64,000 bases of DNA from Gordonia terrae (GCF_001698225.1 NZ_CP016594.1:2666001-2730000); one strand, 5' to 3'; shown: positions 43,931-52,700, counted from the first letter of the stretch. The notes: generated by a model from the letters alone, not told the origin. Numbers and translations are program-made.

Positions 43931-43973
43931 GAGCGCCGGCTTCGGTCACGATCGATGACCGGGTCCGGCGCTC
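43931..43973 (+). terminator. Hairpin terminator after the suf operon
   Basis: GAGCGCCGG (43931-43939) pairs exactly with CCGGCGCTC (43965-43973); GGTCA and TGACC pair inside, separated by CGATCGA. A T-containing tail (GTCGGTTCC) follows. It lies 20 nt after the sufT stop. A long GC stem with a poor U-tract is usual for actinobacterial terminators. Confidence 0.7.
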
Positions 43974-44012
43974 GTCGGTTCCACAGCACCTTCCGTGCGA
44001 GGAGTAGATCGC

Positions 44013-44405
44013 ATGAGACGCTTCGAATCACGGGTCGAGCGGATGATCCGCGAGGCGACCGAACGCGGCGAGTTCGACGATCTCCCGGGTGCGGGCAAGC
44101 CCCTCGATCTCACCGACAGCGACGACCCCGACTGGTGGGTGAAACGGAAGATCCGCGACGAGAATCTGGACTCGTCGGCGTTGCTCCCGGCGCCGCTGCA
44201 ACTGCGCCGGGAGGCGCAGGACTTCCCGGAATCGCTGCGCGACATCGCCGACGAGGACGCGGTCCGCGATATCCTCGTCGACTTCAATCGCCGTGTGCGC
44301 GAAGCACATCTGGCGTCGCGTCAGATGGCGCTGCCGCACAGTGTCGTCGCGCACACCGTCGACGTCGACGACGTGATCCGGCGGTGGCGGGCGTTGCGGA
44401 GCTGA
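44013..44405 (+). CDS. DUF1992 (DnaJ-C28-like) domain protein
   Basis: 130 residues. ESRVERMIREATERGEFDDLPGAGKPLDL is the DUF1992 signature, followed by DDPDWWVKRKIRDENL and a helical C-terminal part. The family has no settled bacterial function. ATG 44013 follows GAGGAGTAG; the frame extends six codons further upstream. Ends one base before the convergent lycopene cyclase. Confidence 0.85.
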   Translation: MRRFESRVERMIREATERGEFDDLPGAGKPLDLTDSDDPDWWVKRKIRDENLDSSALLPAPLQLRREAQDFPESLRDIADEDAVRDILVDFNRRVREAHLASRQMALPHSVVAHTVDVDDVIRRWRALRS

Positions 44406-45533
44406 TCAGTCGGTGTCGCCGGCCCACGCCGGTGTCGACATGGCGCCGCGTGCCACCACTGCGCGGGTGCGCATGTCCACCGCTGTGATGACCCGCGTCA
44501 TCGCGCCCATCGTGCCGGTGAGGTCGTCGCGCCCGCTGAGGTAACTTCGTTGGGCGGCAACGGGCATCGCGAAGAACGCCTCGAAGAAGGCGATGGTCTG
44601 CGACGGGCTCAGCCGCAGCAGCGCGCTGAGCCCGCGTAGACGCAGATTGTGGACCGCGCGTGCAGACGATGGCCACAGGTCGACGGCGGGGTCGCGACCC
44701 GCGGCGAGCGCGTCCACCACTGCGTCGGTGCACATGAGCGACGTCGCGACGCTGTAGCCCGTCGTCGGGTTCTTGAAGCCGCCCGCGGCGCCGAATCGGA
44801 ACGTGGGGTCGCGCCACGGTTGTGGCGACGAACCGGTCAGCGGGAAGTCGACGTGTTCGACCCTCAGAACCTCGGTCGGCATCCCGCCCAGACGGGCGGC
44901 GAGTCGGCGTTCGAGTTCGTCGAGGCCCAGGGCGGGATACCCGGCGAGGCAGGTCTCCTCGAGGAGGTACTCGCCGCCCCCGAGGGGCACGACGTACAGG
45001 AACGACGGCAGCGACCGGCGGTCCGCGGCGCCGCCCCGCCAATCCATCAGCATCGCCTCGTGTCCGGCCAGGATCGGTCCGGCGGTCCGCGCCCCGACGA
45101 CGATCCCGTACGCGGTCTGCCGGGGCGCGTCGTGGGGGAGCGCGCCGCGGGAGTCGACCACCGCGTCCCCGGTCAGGACCGTTCCGTCGTCGAGATGCAC
45201 ACGCGCACCGTCGATCTCGACCACGCGGGCGGCCACGGTCGCAACCCGGTCCAGGGACAGTGACCGTTGCAGGCCCGGAGTGTCGAAGACGGTGTACCCG
45301 CGGGCGACCTCCTCGAGGTCGCGGCCCGCAACGCCGACGCGCTCGGTGCGGGCGGCGATCGCGGACGGATCGATCCAGTCGGGCAACTCGTCGGACCAGC
45401 AGGCGAACGTCGACCGCCAGACCCGATCGGGAGACGGGTCGACCAGCGTGACGGCAACACCGGCACCGACCAGCCGGTGTGCGAGGGCACGGCCGGCCGG
45501 TCCGGCCCCCGCGACGATGACTCCGGAATTCAC
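44406..45533 (-). CDS. crtY: Lycopene cyclase (CrtY/CrtL type FAD-dependent)
   Basis: 375 residues. N-terminal dinucleotide fold VIVAGAGPAGRALAHRLVGAG, then WRSTFACWSDEL, DSRGALP, FLYVVPLGGGEYLLEETCLAGYP and GAAGGFKNPTTGYSVATSLM, which are typical of single-domain lycopene beta-cyclases. Would convert lycopene to beta-carotene. No other carotenoid gene is in the window, so its substrate must come from elsewhere. GTG start at 45533. The SDR upstream is 57 nt away and may be co-transcribed. Confidence 0.88.
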   Translation of the reverse strand: MNSGVIVAGAGPAGRALAHRLVGAGVAVTLVDPSPDRVWRSTFACWSDELPDWIDPSAIAARTERVGVAGRDLEEVARGYTVFDTPGLQRSLSLDRVATVAARVVEIDGARVHLDDGTVLTGDAVVDSRGALPHDAPRQTAYGIVVGARTAGPILAGHEAMLMDWRGGAADRRSLPSFLYVVPLGGGEYLLEETCLAGYPALGLDELERRLAARLGGMPTEVLRVEHVDFPLTGSSPQPWRDPTFRFGAAGGFKNPTTGYSVATSLMCTDAVVDALAAGRDPAVDLWPSSARAVHNLRLRGLSALLRLSPSQTIAFFEAFFAMPVAAQRSYLSGRDDLTGTMGAMTRVITAVDMRTRAVVARGAMSTPAWAGDTD

Positions 45534-45590
45534 ACCCCGTCCTTCGTCACGGGCGGCGATCCGGACGGGGTGTGGCGTCGGACGACGATG

Positions 45591-46394
45591 TCATGAACCG
45601 CCGGTCGCCAACATGCCGCCGTCGACGGCGAGGGTCTCGCCGGTGATCCACGCCGACTCGTCGCTCGCCAGGAAGGCGACCGCGCGGGCCACGTCCTCGG
45701 GCTCGCCGATCCGCTTCATGGGGTACGAGGCCGCCGCACGCGCCTCGTTGTCACCTTCGGTGAACACCGATGCGAACTTGGTCCGCACGATCGAGGGGGC
45801 GATCGCGTTGACCCGGATGTTCGGCCCGAGTTCCCAGGCGAGTTCGGCGGTGAGCCGGATCAGCGCCGCCTTCGATGTTCCGTACGCCGCGATGACGCCG
45901 GTCGACCGCAGGCCCGCGACGGACGAGATGTTGACGACCGAACCACCGGTGTCCTTCATGCCCGCCCGGTAGGCCTCCTGGACGAATCCCAGCGCGGCGA
46001 CCACATTGGTGTCGAACGTCTTGCGGTAGGCAGACAGGTCGGCATCCATCAGGGGGCCGGCCAGCGGTGCGATGCCGGTGTTGTTGACGAGGATGTGGAT
46101 GCCGCCGCCCTGGGCGACGGCGGCGGCCACCGCGGCCGCCCGATCGTCGGCGTCGCCGGTGTTTCCCGCGCACGCGGAGACCGTCGCGCCGGGCACCGAC
46201 TCCCGAATCCGGCCGGCGGCCTCCTCGAGGGGCTCGGCCTTGCGGCTCGTGATGACGACCGACGCCCCACGTCGGGCCAGCTCGGTCGCGATCGCCTCGC
46301 CGATGCCGCGACTGGCACCGGTGACCAGTGCGGAGCGGCCGGTCAGGTCGGAGGTCTGCGGAAAATTCTGCGGAATCGTTGTGGAGTGCGTCAC
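45591..46394 (-). CDS. Short-chain dehydrogenase/reductase
   Basis: 267 residues, classical SDR. Cofactor motif ALVTGASRGIGEAIATELA, an NNTG-type strand end (ILVNNTGIAPLAGP), SVVNISSVAG, catalytic YGTSKAALIRL and a C-terminal SAWITGETLAVDGGMLATGG. VVITSRKAEP after the second strand suggests NADP preference. Substrate unknown. GTG 46394 (MTHSTTIPQNF) is preferred; the 109-bp gap on its upstream side is shared with the divergent ABC-F gene. Confidence 0.92.
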   Translation of the reverse strand: MTHSTTIPQNFPQTSDLTGRSALVTGASRGIGEAIATELARRGASVVITSRKAEPLEEAAGRIRESVPGATVSACAGNTGDADDRAAAVAAAVAQGGGIHILVNNTGIAPLAGPLMDADLSAYRKTFDTNVVAALGFVQEAYRAGMKDTGGSVVNISSVAGLRSTGVIAAYGTSKAALIRLTAELAWELGPNIRVNAIAPSIVRTKFASVFTEGDNEARAAASYPMKRIGEPEDVARAVAFLASDESAWITGETLAVDGGMLATGGS

Positions 46395-46503
46395 GCCCCA
46401 CACCGTATCGGGCCACCATGTCACCGCGGGCCGACTCGCGCATGCGGTGCGCCGGCCCGTGCGTGGACAAACCAGTGGCGCGGCACCGGTAGAATCGACC
46501 GTC

Positions 46504-48132
46504 GTGATCACCGCGACCGACCTGGAAGTGCGAGCGGGTGCTCGGACCCTGTTGTCGGCGCCCGGCGACGCCCTACGCATTCAGCCCGGCGACCGGATCG
46601 GCCTCGTGGGCCGTAATGGTGCCGGCAAGACCACCACGCTGCGCATCCTGGCCGGCGAGACCGAACCCTATGCGGGGTCGATCCGCCGGTCCGGCGAACT
46701 CGGCTACCTCCCGCAGGACCCCAAGGAGGGCGACCTCGACGTCCTGGCCAAGGATCGGGTGCTCTCCGCCCGCGGTCTCGACCAGATCCTGCGCGACATG
46801 GAGAAGCAGCAGGCGCAGATGGCCGAGGCCGCCGACGACAAGCTGCGTGACAAGGCCGTGGCGCGCTACGGCCGACTCGAGGAGCGGTTCGCGTCGCTCG
46901 GCGGGTACGTCGCGGAGTCCGAGGCGGCGCGGATCTGCAACAGCCTGGGGCTGCCCGATCGGGTGCTGAACCAGCCGCTTCGGACACTGTCCGGCGGGCA
47001 GCGGCGCCGCATCGAACTCGCGCGGATCCTGTTCGCGGCGTCGGACGGTTCGGGGAAGTCCGACACCACGCTGCTGCTGGACGAGCCGACCAACCACCTC
47101 GACGCCGATTCGATCGCCTGGCTCCGCAGCTTCCTGCAGAACCACGACGGCGGTCTCGTCGTGATCAGCCACGATGTGGATCTGCTGGCCGACGTGGTGA
47201 ATCGGGTGTGGTTCCTCGACGCGGTGCGCGGTGAGGCCGACATCTACAACATGAGCTGGAAGCGATACCTGGATGCCCGGGCGACCGACGAGCAACGCCG
47301 TCGCCGGGAACGCGCCAATGCCGAGAAGAAGGCGTCCGCGCTGCGTGCGCAGGCCGCGAAGCTGGGTGCCAAGGCCACCAAGGCGACGGCCGCGCAGAAC
47401 ATGCTGAAGCGCGCCGAGCGGATGATCGATGCCCTCGACGACGAGCGGGTGGCCGACCGCACCGCGCGGATCCGGTTCCCCGAACCCGCCACCTGCGGCA
47501 AGACCCCGCTGATGACGTCCGGTCTGTCGAAGAGCTATGGCTCGCTGGAGATCTTCACCGGCGTCGACCTCGCGATCGACAAGGGCAGCCGGGTCGTCGT
47601 CCTCGGTCTCAACGGTGCGGGCAAGACCACGCTGCTGAGAATGCTTGCCGGAGTGGAGAAGCCGGACACCGGACAGATCGAGCCCGGCTTCGGCTTGAAG
47701 ATCGGTTACTTCGCGCAGGAACACGACACCCTGGACGATCAGGCCTCGGTGTGGGAGAACATCCGACACGCCGCCCCCGACGCCGGGGAGCAGGATCTCC
47801 GAGGTCTGTTGGGCGCGTTCATGTTCAGCGGCGCCCAGCTCGATCAGCCGGCCGGCACGCTGTCGGGTGGTGAGAAGACCCGTCTCACTCTGGCCGGGCT
47901 GGTGTCGTCGGCCGCGAATGTGCTGCTCCTCGACGAGCCGACCAACAACCTCGATCCGATCTCGCGTGAACAGGTCCTCGACGCCTTGCGCAGCTACACC
48001 GGTGCCGTCGTCCTGGTGACGCACGACCCGGGCGCCGCAGCCGCGCTCGATCCGCAGCGCGTGATCCTGCTGCCGGACGGCACCGAGGACCACTGGAGCG
48101 AGGAGTATCAGGAGCTCATCGAGCTCGCCTGA
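46504..48132 (+). CDS. ABC-F family ATPase
   Basis: 542 residues, two ABC domains and no membrane segment. First: GLVGRNGAGKTTTLRIL, LSGGQRRRIELARIL, TLLLDEPTNHLDADS; second: VLGLNGAGKTTLLRML, LSGGEKTRLTLAGLV, VLLLDEPTNNLDPIS. A charged linker (about 255-315) joins them. ABC-F proteins act on the ribosome, in translation or antibiotic protection; the equivalent gene is Rv1473. Start GTG 46504 has TAGAAT 8 nt upstream and no Shine-Dalgarno. Its 3' end overlaps the convergent aminotransferase by 17 bp. Confidence 0.94.
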   Translation: MITATDLEVRAGARTLLSAPGDALRIQPGDRIGLVGRNGAGKTTTLRILAGETEPYAGSIRRSGELGYLPQDPKEGDLDVLAKDRVLSARGLDQILRDMEKQQAQMAEAADDKLRDKAVARYGRLEERFASLGGYVAESEAARICNSLGLPDRVLNQPLRTLSGGQRRRIELARILFAASDGSGKSDTTLLLDEPTNHLDADSIAWLRSFLQNHDGGLVVISHDVDLLADVVNRVWFLDAVRGEADIYNMSWKRYLDARATDEQRRRRERANAEKKASALRAQAAKLGAKATKATAAQNMLKRAERMIDALDDERVADRTARIRFPEPATCGKTPLMTSGLSKSYGSLEIFTGVDLAIDKGSRVVVLGLNGAGKTTLLRMLAGVEKPDTGQIEPGFGLKIGYFAQEHDTLDDQASVWENIRHAAPDAGEQDLRGLLGAFMFSGAQLDQPAGTLSGGEKTRLTLAGLVSSAANVLLLDEPTNNLDPISREQVLDALRSYTGAVVLVTHDPGAAAALDPQRVILLPDGTEDHWSEEYQELIELA

Positions 48133-49174
48133 TCGCCTCGACGACCCGGTCGGTACCGGCCCGGTCGGGCACCGTCAGTCGGTGGCCGTGACCGTCGAAT
48201 TCCCGTCCGACGACTCCGGCCGCCCGGAGCCGTCGGCCGAACTCGATGCCGTCGGCGCCCGGCACGAACAGGAAGTTCGCCTCGCTCGGCAGCGCGGGAT
48301 GGCCCGCACGCCGCAAGGCGTCGGCGAGTCGGTCGCGTTCGCGGCGCATCGCCGTGACCCGCCCGGCCAGTTCGTCGGACGCGCCGAGCGCCAGCGCGGC
48401 GGCCTGTTCGGCGGCCGCGGTGATCGCGAACGGGATCTCGAGGCGCCGGGCGCCGCGCACCGAGGTCGCCGACCCGAACGCGTACCCGACGCGCAGCCCT
48501 GCCAGGCCGTGGGCCTTGGAAAACGTCCGGACGACGATCAGGTTGGGGTGCTCCTCGAGCAACATCCGGACATCGGGCGTGTCCCGGCTGTACTCGACAT
48601 ACGCCTGGTCGAGGACCACCGGAATGGACGGATCGACAGACGCCAGCAGCGCGCGCACCTCGTCGTCGGTCAGGACCGCTCCGGTCGGGTTGTGCGGGCT
48701 GCACACGACGAGGGCCGCGGTCTCGGGACCCGCGGCGGCCGCGAGCGCAGCCAGGTCGGGACGCCCGTCGTCGAGCAGCGGCGTCGTGTCGAGCACCAGG
48801 CCGATCTCGTCGGCGAGCAGCGCGAAACCCTCGAAAGTCGGTGCCGGGGTGGCGATCCGAGGGACGAAGTGGCCCGCCGCCCGGCGTGGCGTCGCCGAGT
48901 CATGCAGGATCGCCGCGAGTACGGCGGTCGCACCGGCGCCGACGGTGATGTGGTCGATGTCCGACCCGGTGTGCTCGGCGATGGCCCTGCGCAGATGGTC
49001 GGGACGGAACGACGGGTAGTGGTGCGCTGCGGTCGTGTGACGGCGGAGCGCGGACACGACCGCGGGTAGGGGTGGGTACGCCGACTCGTTCCGGTCGCAC
49101 CACACGGTATCCGTCGAGTGCGTGATCGAGTCGTCGACGCGTGCACCCGCCGGGCCGGGGAGGAGGACGGTCAC
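48116..49174 (-). CDS. PLP-dependent aminotransferase (HisC-like, class I/II)
   Basis: 352 residues, fold type I. WCDRNESAYPPLP near the N-terminus, HYPSFRPDHLRRAIAEHTG, GAGATAVLAAIL, CSPHNPTGAVLTDDEV, VLDQAYVEYS and the PLP lysine in RTFSKAHGLAGLRVGYAFG are histidinol-phosphate/aromatic aminotransferase hallmarks. It lies in a non-histidine operon, so a biosynthetic amination of the product of the ThDP and ketosynthase-like enzymes is more likely. GTG 49174 overlaps the ketosynthase stop by 4 bp. Last gene of the four-gene operon. Confidence 0.88.
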   Translation of the reverse strand: MTVLLPGPAGARVDDSITHSTDTVWCDRNESAYPPLPAVVSALRRHTTAAHHYPSFRPDHLRRAIAEHTGSDIDHITVGAGATAVLAAILHDSATPRRAAGHFVPRIATPAPTFEGFALLADEIGLVLDTTPLLDDGRPDLAALAAAAGPETAALVVCSPHNPTGAVLTDDEVRALLASVDPSIPVVLDQAYVEYSRDTPDVRMLLEEHPNLIVVRTFSKAHGLAGLRVGYAFGSATSVRGARRLEIPFAITAAAEQAAALALGASDELAGRVTAMRRERDRLADALRRAGHPALPSEANFLFVPGADGIEFGRRLRAAGVVGREFDGHGHRLTVPDRAGTDRVVEAIRRAR

Positions 49175-50202
49175 GAACGTCCGCTCCACCGGATCGCACC
49201 GGCCGCGGCGAAGTCGCCGGCGTGGGCGAACGCCGACATCATCACGACATCTCCGGGACGGACCCGTCCGTCGTCGACAGCCGCGTCCAAGGTCATCGGG
49301 ATTCCGACCGCGAACAGGTTCCCGCACTCGTCGAAGGTGTCGGGATGCCGCGACTCGGGCAGCTCGAGGGCCTCGCGCCAGTTGCGCAGGAAGATCCGGT
49401 TGGGCTGATTCGTGACGAGCACATCCAGGTCGGCGGGTCGCACGCCGATTCGGTCGGCCAGTGCCGCAGCCACTTCCGGAACCATCCGGTTCCCGCGGGC
49501 CAGGACCTTGGCGATCTTCGCCTCGGTGAAGCCGACGTGGATCTGTCCCGGACCCGCCTCCCAGTACTTGCGCTCCGGTTGCGCGACGGCGGTCATGTCC
49601 GCCGAGAACTGGCCGAAGGACCGCGACTCGGTGCCCAGCACCGGGTTCCCGGAGTCGCCGAGCGTCAGGGTCGCGACCGCCGCCCCGTCGCCGGGGATCG
49701 CGGCCTGGGCCTTCACGCGGACCTGCTCCTGGGTGAAGATCTGTCCGGCGCTGTTCTGCGCCAACCCGATCAGGGCCTTGCGACCTCCGCCCGCGCGCAG
49801 CAGTGCGCCGGCGATCTCGATCAGGTGGACGAATGCGGCGCAGCCGCCGTTGTGCACGTCGAGTACGGTCCGCGGCGCGAGTCCGAGTCGATGGGCGACC
49901 TCGCCCACACACCCGCGGACGGGGACCTCCGGCAGCTGACTGTGGGTGAGGACGACGTCCACGTCGTCGAGATAGGTGTCGCCGTGCCGATCGAGCAGAC
50001 GGCGTGCGGCGGCGACGATCATGTCCGCGGAGGTCTCATCGTCGGCCGCATGATGCCGGAAGGCCGGTGCCCGGAACATGACGTTGTCGGCGAGTTCGTC
50101 GTCCTCGGCGTACTGCGCGAAGAACTCCGCAGGGACCCGCGCGGCCGGCCGGTAGGTGGCGAGATCGGCGAGGGAGATCGGCGGGGCGGGGGCGGCGGTC
50201 AT
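49171..50202 (-). CDS. Ketoacyl-ACP synthase III-like (thiolase fold) enzyme with altered active site
   Basis: 343 residues. The nucleophile region VLDVHNGGCAAFVHLIEIAG places Cys121 as in FabH. The FabH HQAN histidine position reads TNQPNRIF, so Asn265 replaces the catalytic His; the last catalytic Asn is kept (DECGNLFAVGIP, Asn295). Loss of the His argues against ordinary decarboxylative condensation and for acyl transfer or an unusual Claisen reaction. ATG 50202 overlaps the SRPBCC stop (ATGA); ATG 50214 is also possible. Third gene of the ThDP operon. The substrate is unknown. Confidence 0.85.
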   Translation of the reverse strand: MTAAPAPPISLADLATYRPAARVPAEFFAQYAEDDELADNVMFRAPAFRHHAADDETSADMIVAAARRLLDRHGDTYLDDVDVVLTHSQLPEVPVRGCVGEVAHRLGLAPRTVLDVHNGGCAAFVHLIEIAGALLRAGGGRKALIGLAQNSAGQIFTQEQVRVKAQAAIPGDGAAVATLTLGDSGNPVLGTESRSFGQFSADMTAVAQPERKYWEAGPGQIHVGFTEAKIAKVLARGNRMVPEVAAALADRIGVRPADLDVLVTNQPNRIFLRNWREALELPESRHPDTFDECGNLFAVGIPMTLDAAVDDGRVRPGDVVMMSAFAHAGDFAAAGAIRWSGRS

Positions 50203-50864
50203 GAGCGCATCCATTCGGGGGTCAGCGGAAGGCCGTGGCGATGGCGGTGTTCGGCGATGGCCGTGAGGTTGTCGAGTTCGATCTGGTGTCCGGCCCCGAA
50301 CATGTCCCACAGGTCGCCGACCCACTCCTCGCGACCGGCCGGTGCGGTGTCGGGATACGGGTTCTCGTCGTAGAACGGGTGGTGGCAGTTGTTCCACAGG
50401 ACCACCGAACCGGGGCGGTTCAGGACGAGCTGCGCGTCGACGACCCGCATCAGATAGATCATCCAGAGATGCTCTCCCTGGTCCCAGGCGCAGTGGTAGT
50501 CGACGGTCATGGACTCGGCGTTGGCCACAATCCGGACATAGATCTTGGTGTCCTCGTTCAGTCGGTCGTATCCGACCCAGAGGTTCGGCTTCCCGGTCGG
50601 CTCGAAACCTCTTGTGCTGTAGGTCCATTCCTCGAGTGAGCGGGTGTCGGCCAGCCATTCGTACAGTTCGCGCGGGGGTGCGTCGACGTAGCCCTGCACG
50701 GGGCAGAAGTCGCCGAACACCTGGTGATGGGGATACACCGAGCGGACCTTGTCGACGACGAGTGCCGTGTTGGCGGACCGGGGGTGGGTCTCCACCCGGA
50801 CCACGCCGTCGAGCGTGGCCGCGGTGTCCCCGAGGTCGGACAGGGCCGGGGCGTGCGTGGTCAT
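50199..50864 (-). CDS. SRPBCC-fold protein
   Basis: 221 residues with a START/SRPBCC pattern: FGDFCPVQGYVDAPPRELYEWLADTRSLEEWTYSTRGF, a beta-rich middle, and a long C-terminal helix (EEWVGDLWDMFGAGHQIELDNLTAIAEHRH). Such proteins bind hydrophobic ligands and in polyketide-like pathways act as cyclases or aromatases. Here it lies between the ThDP enzyme and the ketosynthase-like enzyme with 4-bp overlaps on both sides, suggesting it handles their intermediate. Not closely similar to the AHSA1 protein at 2443-2922. Confidence 0.8.
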   Translation of the reverse strand: MTTHAPALSDLGDTAATLDGVVRVETHPRSANTALVVDKVRSVYPHHQVFGDFCPVQGYVDAPPRELYEWLADTRSLEEWTYSTRGFEPTGKPNLWVGYDRLNEDTKIYVRIVANAESMTVDYHCAWDQGEHLWMIYLMRVVDAQLVLNRPGSVVLWNNCHHPFYDENPYPDTAPAGREEWVGDLWDMFGAGHQIELDNLTAIAEHRHRHGLPLTPEWMRS

Positions 50865-52564
50865 GGGGTACCTCTCGCGATCAATGGGGCGAACGGGGGT
50901 GTCTCGTCGGGATCGACATCCACGACGATGCAATTCGGTCCGGGACGTGACAACAGCTCGTCGCACGCCGAACGCAGGGACTCCAGGTCGGGAGCGGAGC
51001 GCACCGGCAGACCGGCGAACATCGCGGCCAGCCCACCCGCGATGTCGGTGTGGCGGAACCGGTTGACGCTCGGCGCGCCGGGAAAGAAGCGCGCCTCCCG
51101 CGTGACGCACATGCCGTGTGCGTCGTTGTTGAGCACGATGAGGGTGACCGGCGCATCGTGTTCGATAGCGGTGTGGATCTCCATGCCGTGCATGAGGAAC
51201 GAGCCGTCACCGGCGATGACGACGACCCGGCCGTCGGCATCGGAGGCTCGGGCGATCGCGGAGCCGATCCCCGCCGCGATCGCCCATCCCATCCCGCCCA
51301 TGCCCAGAGCGACGACGAACCGCCCGTCGCCGAACGGGAGATGGTGGATCGCCGCCGCGCCGGTGTTCCCGGCGTCGGCGAACACCGCGCTTCGCTCGGG
51401 GAGGGCGTCGCCGATGGTGTTAAGGACCTCGCGCATCCCGACGGCCCTCGACGGCGGGTCCACGGGCAGATGGTCGATCGGGTGGGCCCGCGGCGACCGC
51501 CGGTGGCCGACTCGGTCGGCGAGCGAGTTGCGGAGCGCGTCGACGGTGTCGGCGAGGTGCGGGGTTCGGATGTGTTCGGCGGCAGCGGGTGTGCGCGGCG
51601 GTGCGCTGCCGAGATGGACGATCGGGATCGTGGCGAGCGCGTCGTCGAGGCCCGCGCGATCCGTCATCGACATCCGGCAGCCGATCACCAGGAGCAACTG
51701 CGCATGCCGCACGGCGCGGTGCGCCGACGGATGTCCCATCACCCCGGTGACCCCGGAACATGTGGAGCGCCCGATGTCGCGCCCACCGGGGGACACCACG
51801 ACCGCGGCGCCGAGAAGGTGCGCGAGATCGTCCACCGCAACCGACATCTCGATACGGGACGCCTCCTCGCCGGCCCAGATGCACACGGTCCCGCCGTCGC
51901 GCACGACGTCCGCGAGCCTGTCGGCGAGTCCGTCGACCACGGCCGCGGGCACTGTGCCGGTGTCTTCCGGCCGGTCTTCGTTCGCATCTGCGCCCGTCCA
52001 GGGCGAGCACTGGACGTCTTTCGGCAGGATCACCGCGGCCGGCAGACCGCGTGCCATGGTGGCGAACGCGGCGTCGAGGACCCGGTCGAGACCAGACGGC
52101 TCGTCGACGAGTTCGCAGAAGCCGGTCACACCGGACAACACCGCGCGCAGATCCACGGTGTCGGGCGGATCGAGCATGTCCTGGAAACCGCCGCGTCCCA
52201 CCGCGGGGGTCGGCGCCGAACCGATCAGGGCGATCACCGGGACACGGCTGTCGTAGGCCTCGCCCAGCGCCGGTACGACATTGAGTGCCCCGCCGCCCGA
52301 CGTGGTCAGGATCGCGGCCGGCTCACCGGTGAGCCGCATGTGCCCGTCGGCCATCGCGCCGGCCCCGAACTCGTGCTTGGCGACGACCGGGCGCAATCGA
52401 GCATGCCGAAGGGCCGCGTCGAAGACGTCTTCGATGTTGGCGCCGTGAACGCCGAATGCGGTCCGCACACCGGCGTCGACGAGTCGCCCGGCGACCCGGT
52501 CGGCCACCGATGCGCGGCCGACCGGTGCGGGTGAGTACCCCACGCGTGTGTCCAAACCCTGCAC
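50861..52564 (-). CDS. ThDP-dependent enzyme (acetolactate synthase / decarboxylase superfamily)
   Basis: 567 residues. Pyrimidine domain with the activating glutamate in VVAKHEFGAGAMADG (Glu65); central domain; ThDP/metal motif from GDGSFLMHGMEIHTAIEH to VLNNDAHG near residues 450-480. It fits the family containing acetolactate synthase, benzoylformate and phosphonopyruvate decarboxylases. No small regulatory subunit is nearby, so branched-chain synthesis is unlikely. Expected chemistry is 2-oxoacid decarboxylation or acyloin-type C-C bond formation. GTG start; first gene of the operon, 72 bp after the palindromic box at 52637. Confidence 0.88.
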   Translation of the reverse strand: MQGLDTRVGYSPAPVGRASVADRVAGRLVDAGVRTAFGVHGANIEDVFDAALRHARLRPVVAKHEFGAGAMADGHMRLTGEPAAILTTSGGGALNVVPALGEAYDSRVPVIALIGSAPTPAVGRGGFQDMLDPPDTVDLRAVLSGVTGFCELVDEPSGLDRVLDAAFATMARGLPAAVILPKDVQCSPWTGADANEDRPEDTGTVPAAVVDGLADRLADVVRDGGTVCIWAGEEASRIEMSVAVDDLAHLLGAAVVVSPGGRDIGRSTCSGVTGVMGHPSAHRAVRHAQLLLVIGCRMSMTDRAGLDDALATIPIVHLGSAPPRTPAAAEHIRTPHLADTVDALRNSLADRVGHRRSPRAHPIDHLPVDPPSRAVGMREVLNTIGDALPERSAVFADAGNTGAAAIHHLPFGDGRFVVALGMGGMGWAIAAGIGSAIARASDADGRVVVIAGDGSFLMHGMEIHTAIEHDAPVTLIVLNNDAHGMCVTREARFFPGAPSVNRFRHTDIAGGLAAMFAGLPVRSAPDLESLRSACDELLSRPGPNCIVVDVDPDETPPFAPLIARGTP

Positions 52565-52636
52565 TCCCAGCCCCGAACATCGTGCGGCACCGGTCGATTC
52601 GCCGGAGTCCGACTCACACGGACAGCTCAGTTCGAG

Positions 52637-52655
52637 TTAGCTTAGCGTAAGCTAA
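52637..52655. promoter_or_regulatory. 19-bp DtxR/IdeR-like iron box
   Basis: TTAGCTTAGCGTAAGCTAA has 8-bp perfect arms and matches the DtxR/IdeR consensus TTAGGTTAGSCTAACCTAA at 16 of 19 positions. It lies 72 bp before the ThDP gene start in a 136-bp gap. Predicted effect: repression of the ThDP operon when iron is sufficient. The three differing positions are also consistent with another dyad-binding regulator. Confidence 0.6.
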
Positions 52656-52700
52656 TGTCCGACGGCAGGGGGTATGCCGGCCCCAGGGCTCGTCACCGCC

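Noticed and set aside
48116..49174. Aminotransferase as HisC of histidine synthesis
   Set aside because: No other his gene is present and it is translationally coupled to the ketosynthase-like gene.
50861..52564. ThDP enzyme as the biosynthetic acetolactate synthase
   Set aside because: No regulatory small subunit or ilvC nearby, and the operon partners point to another pathway.
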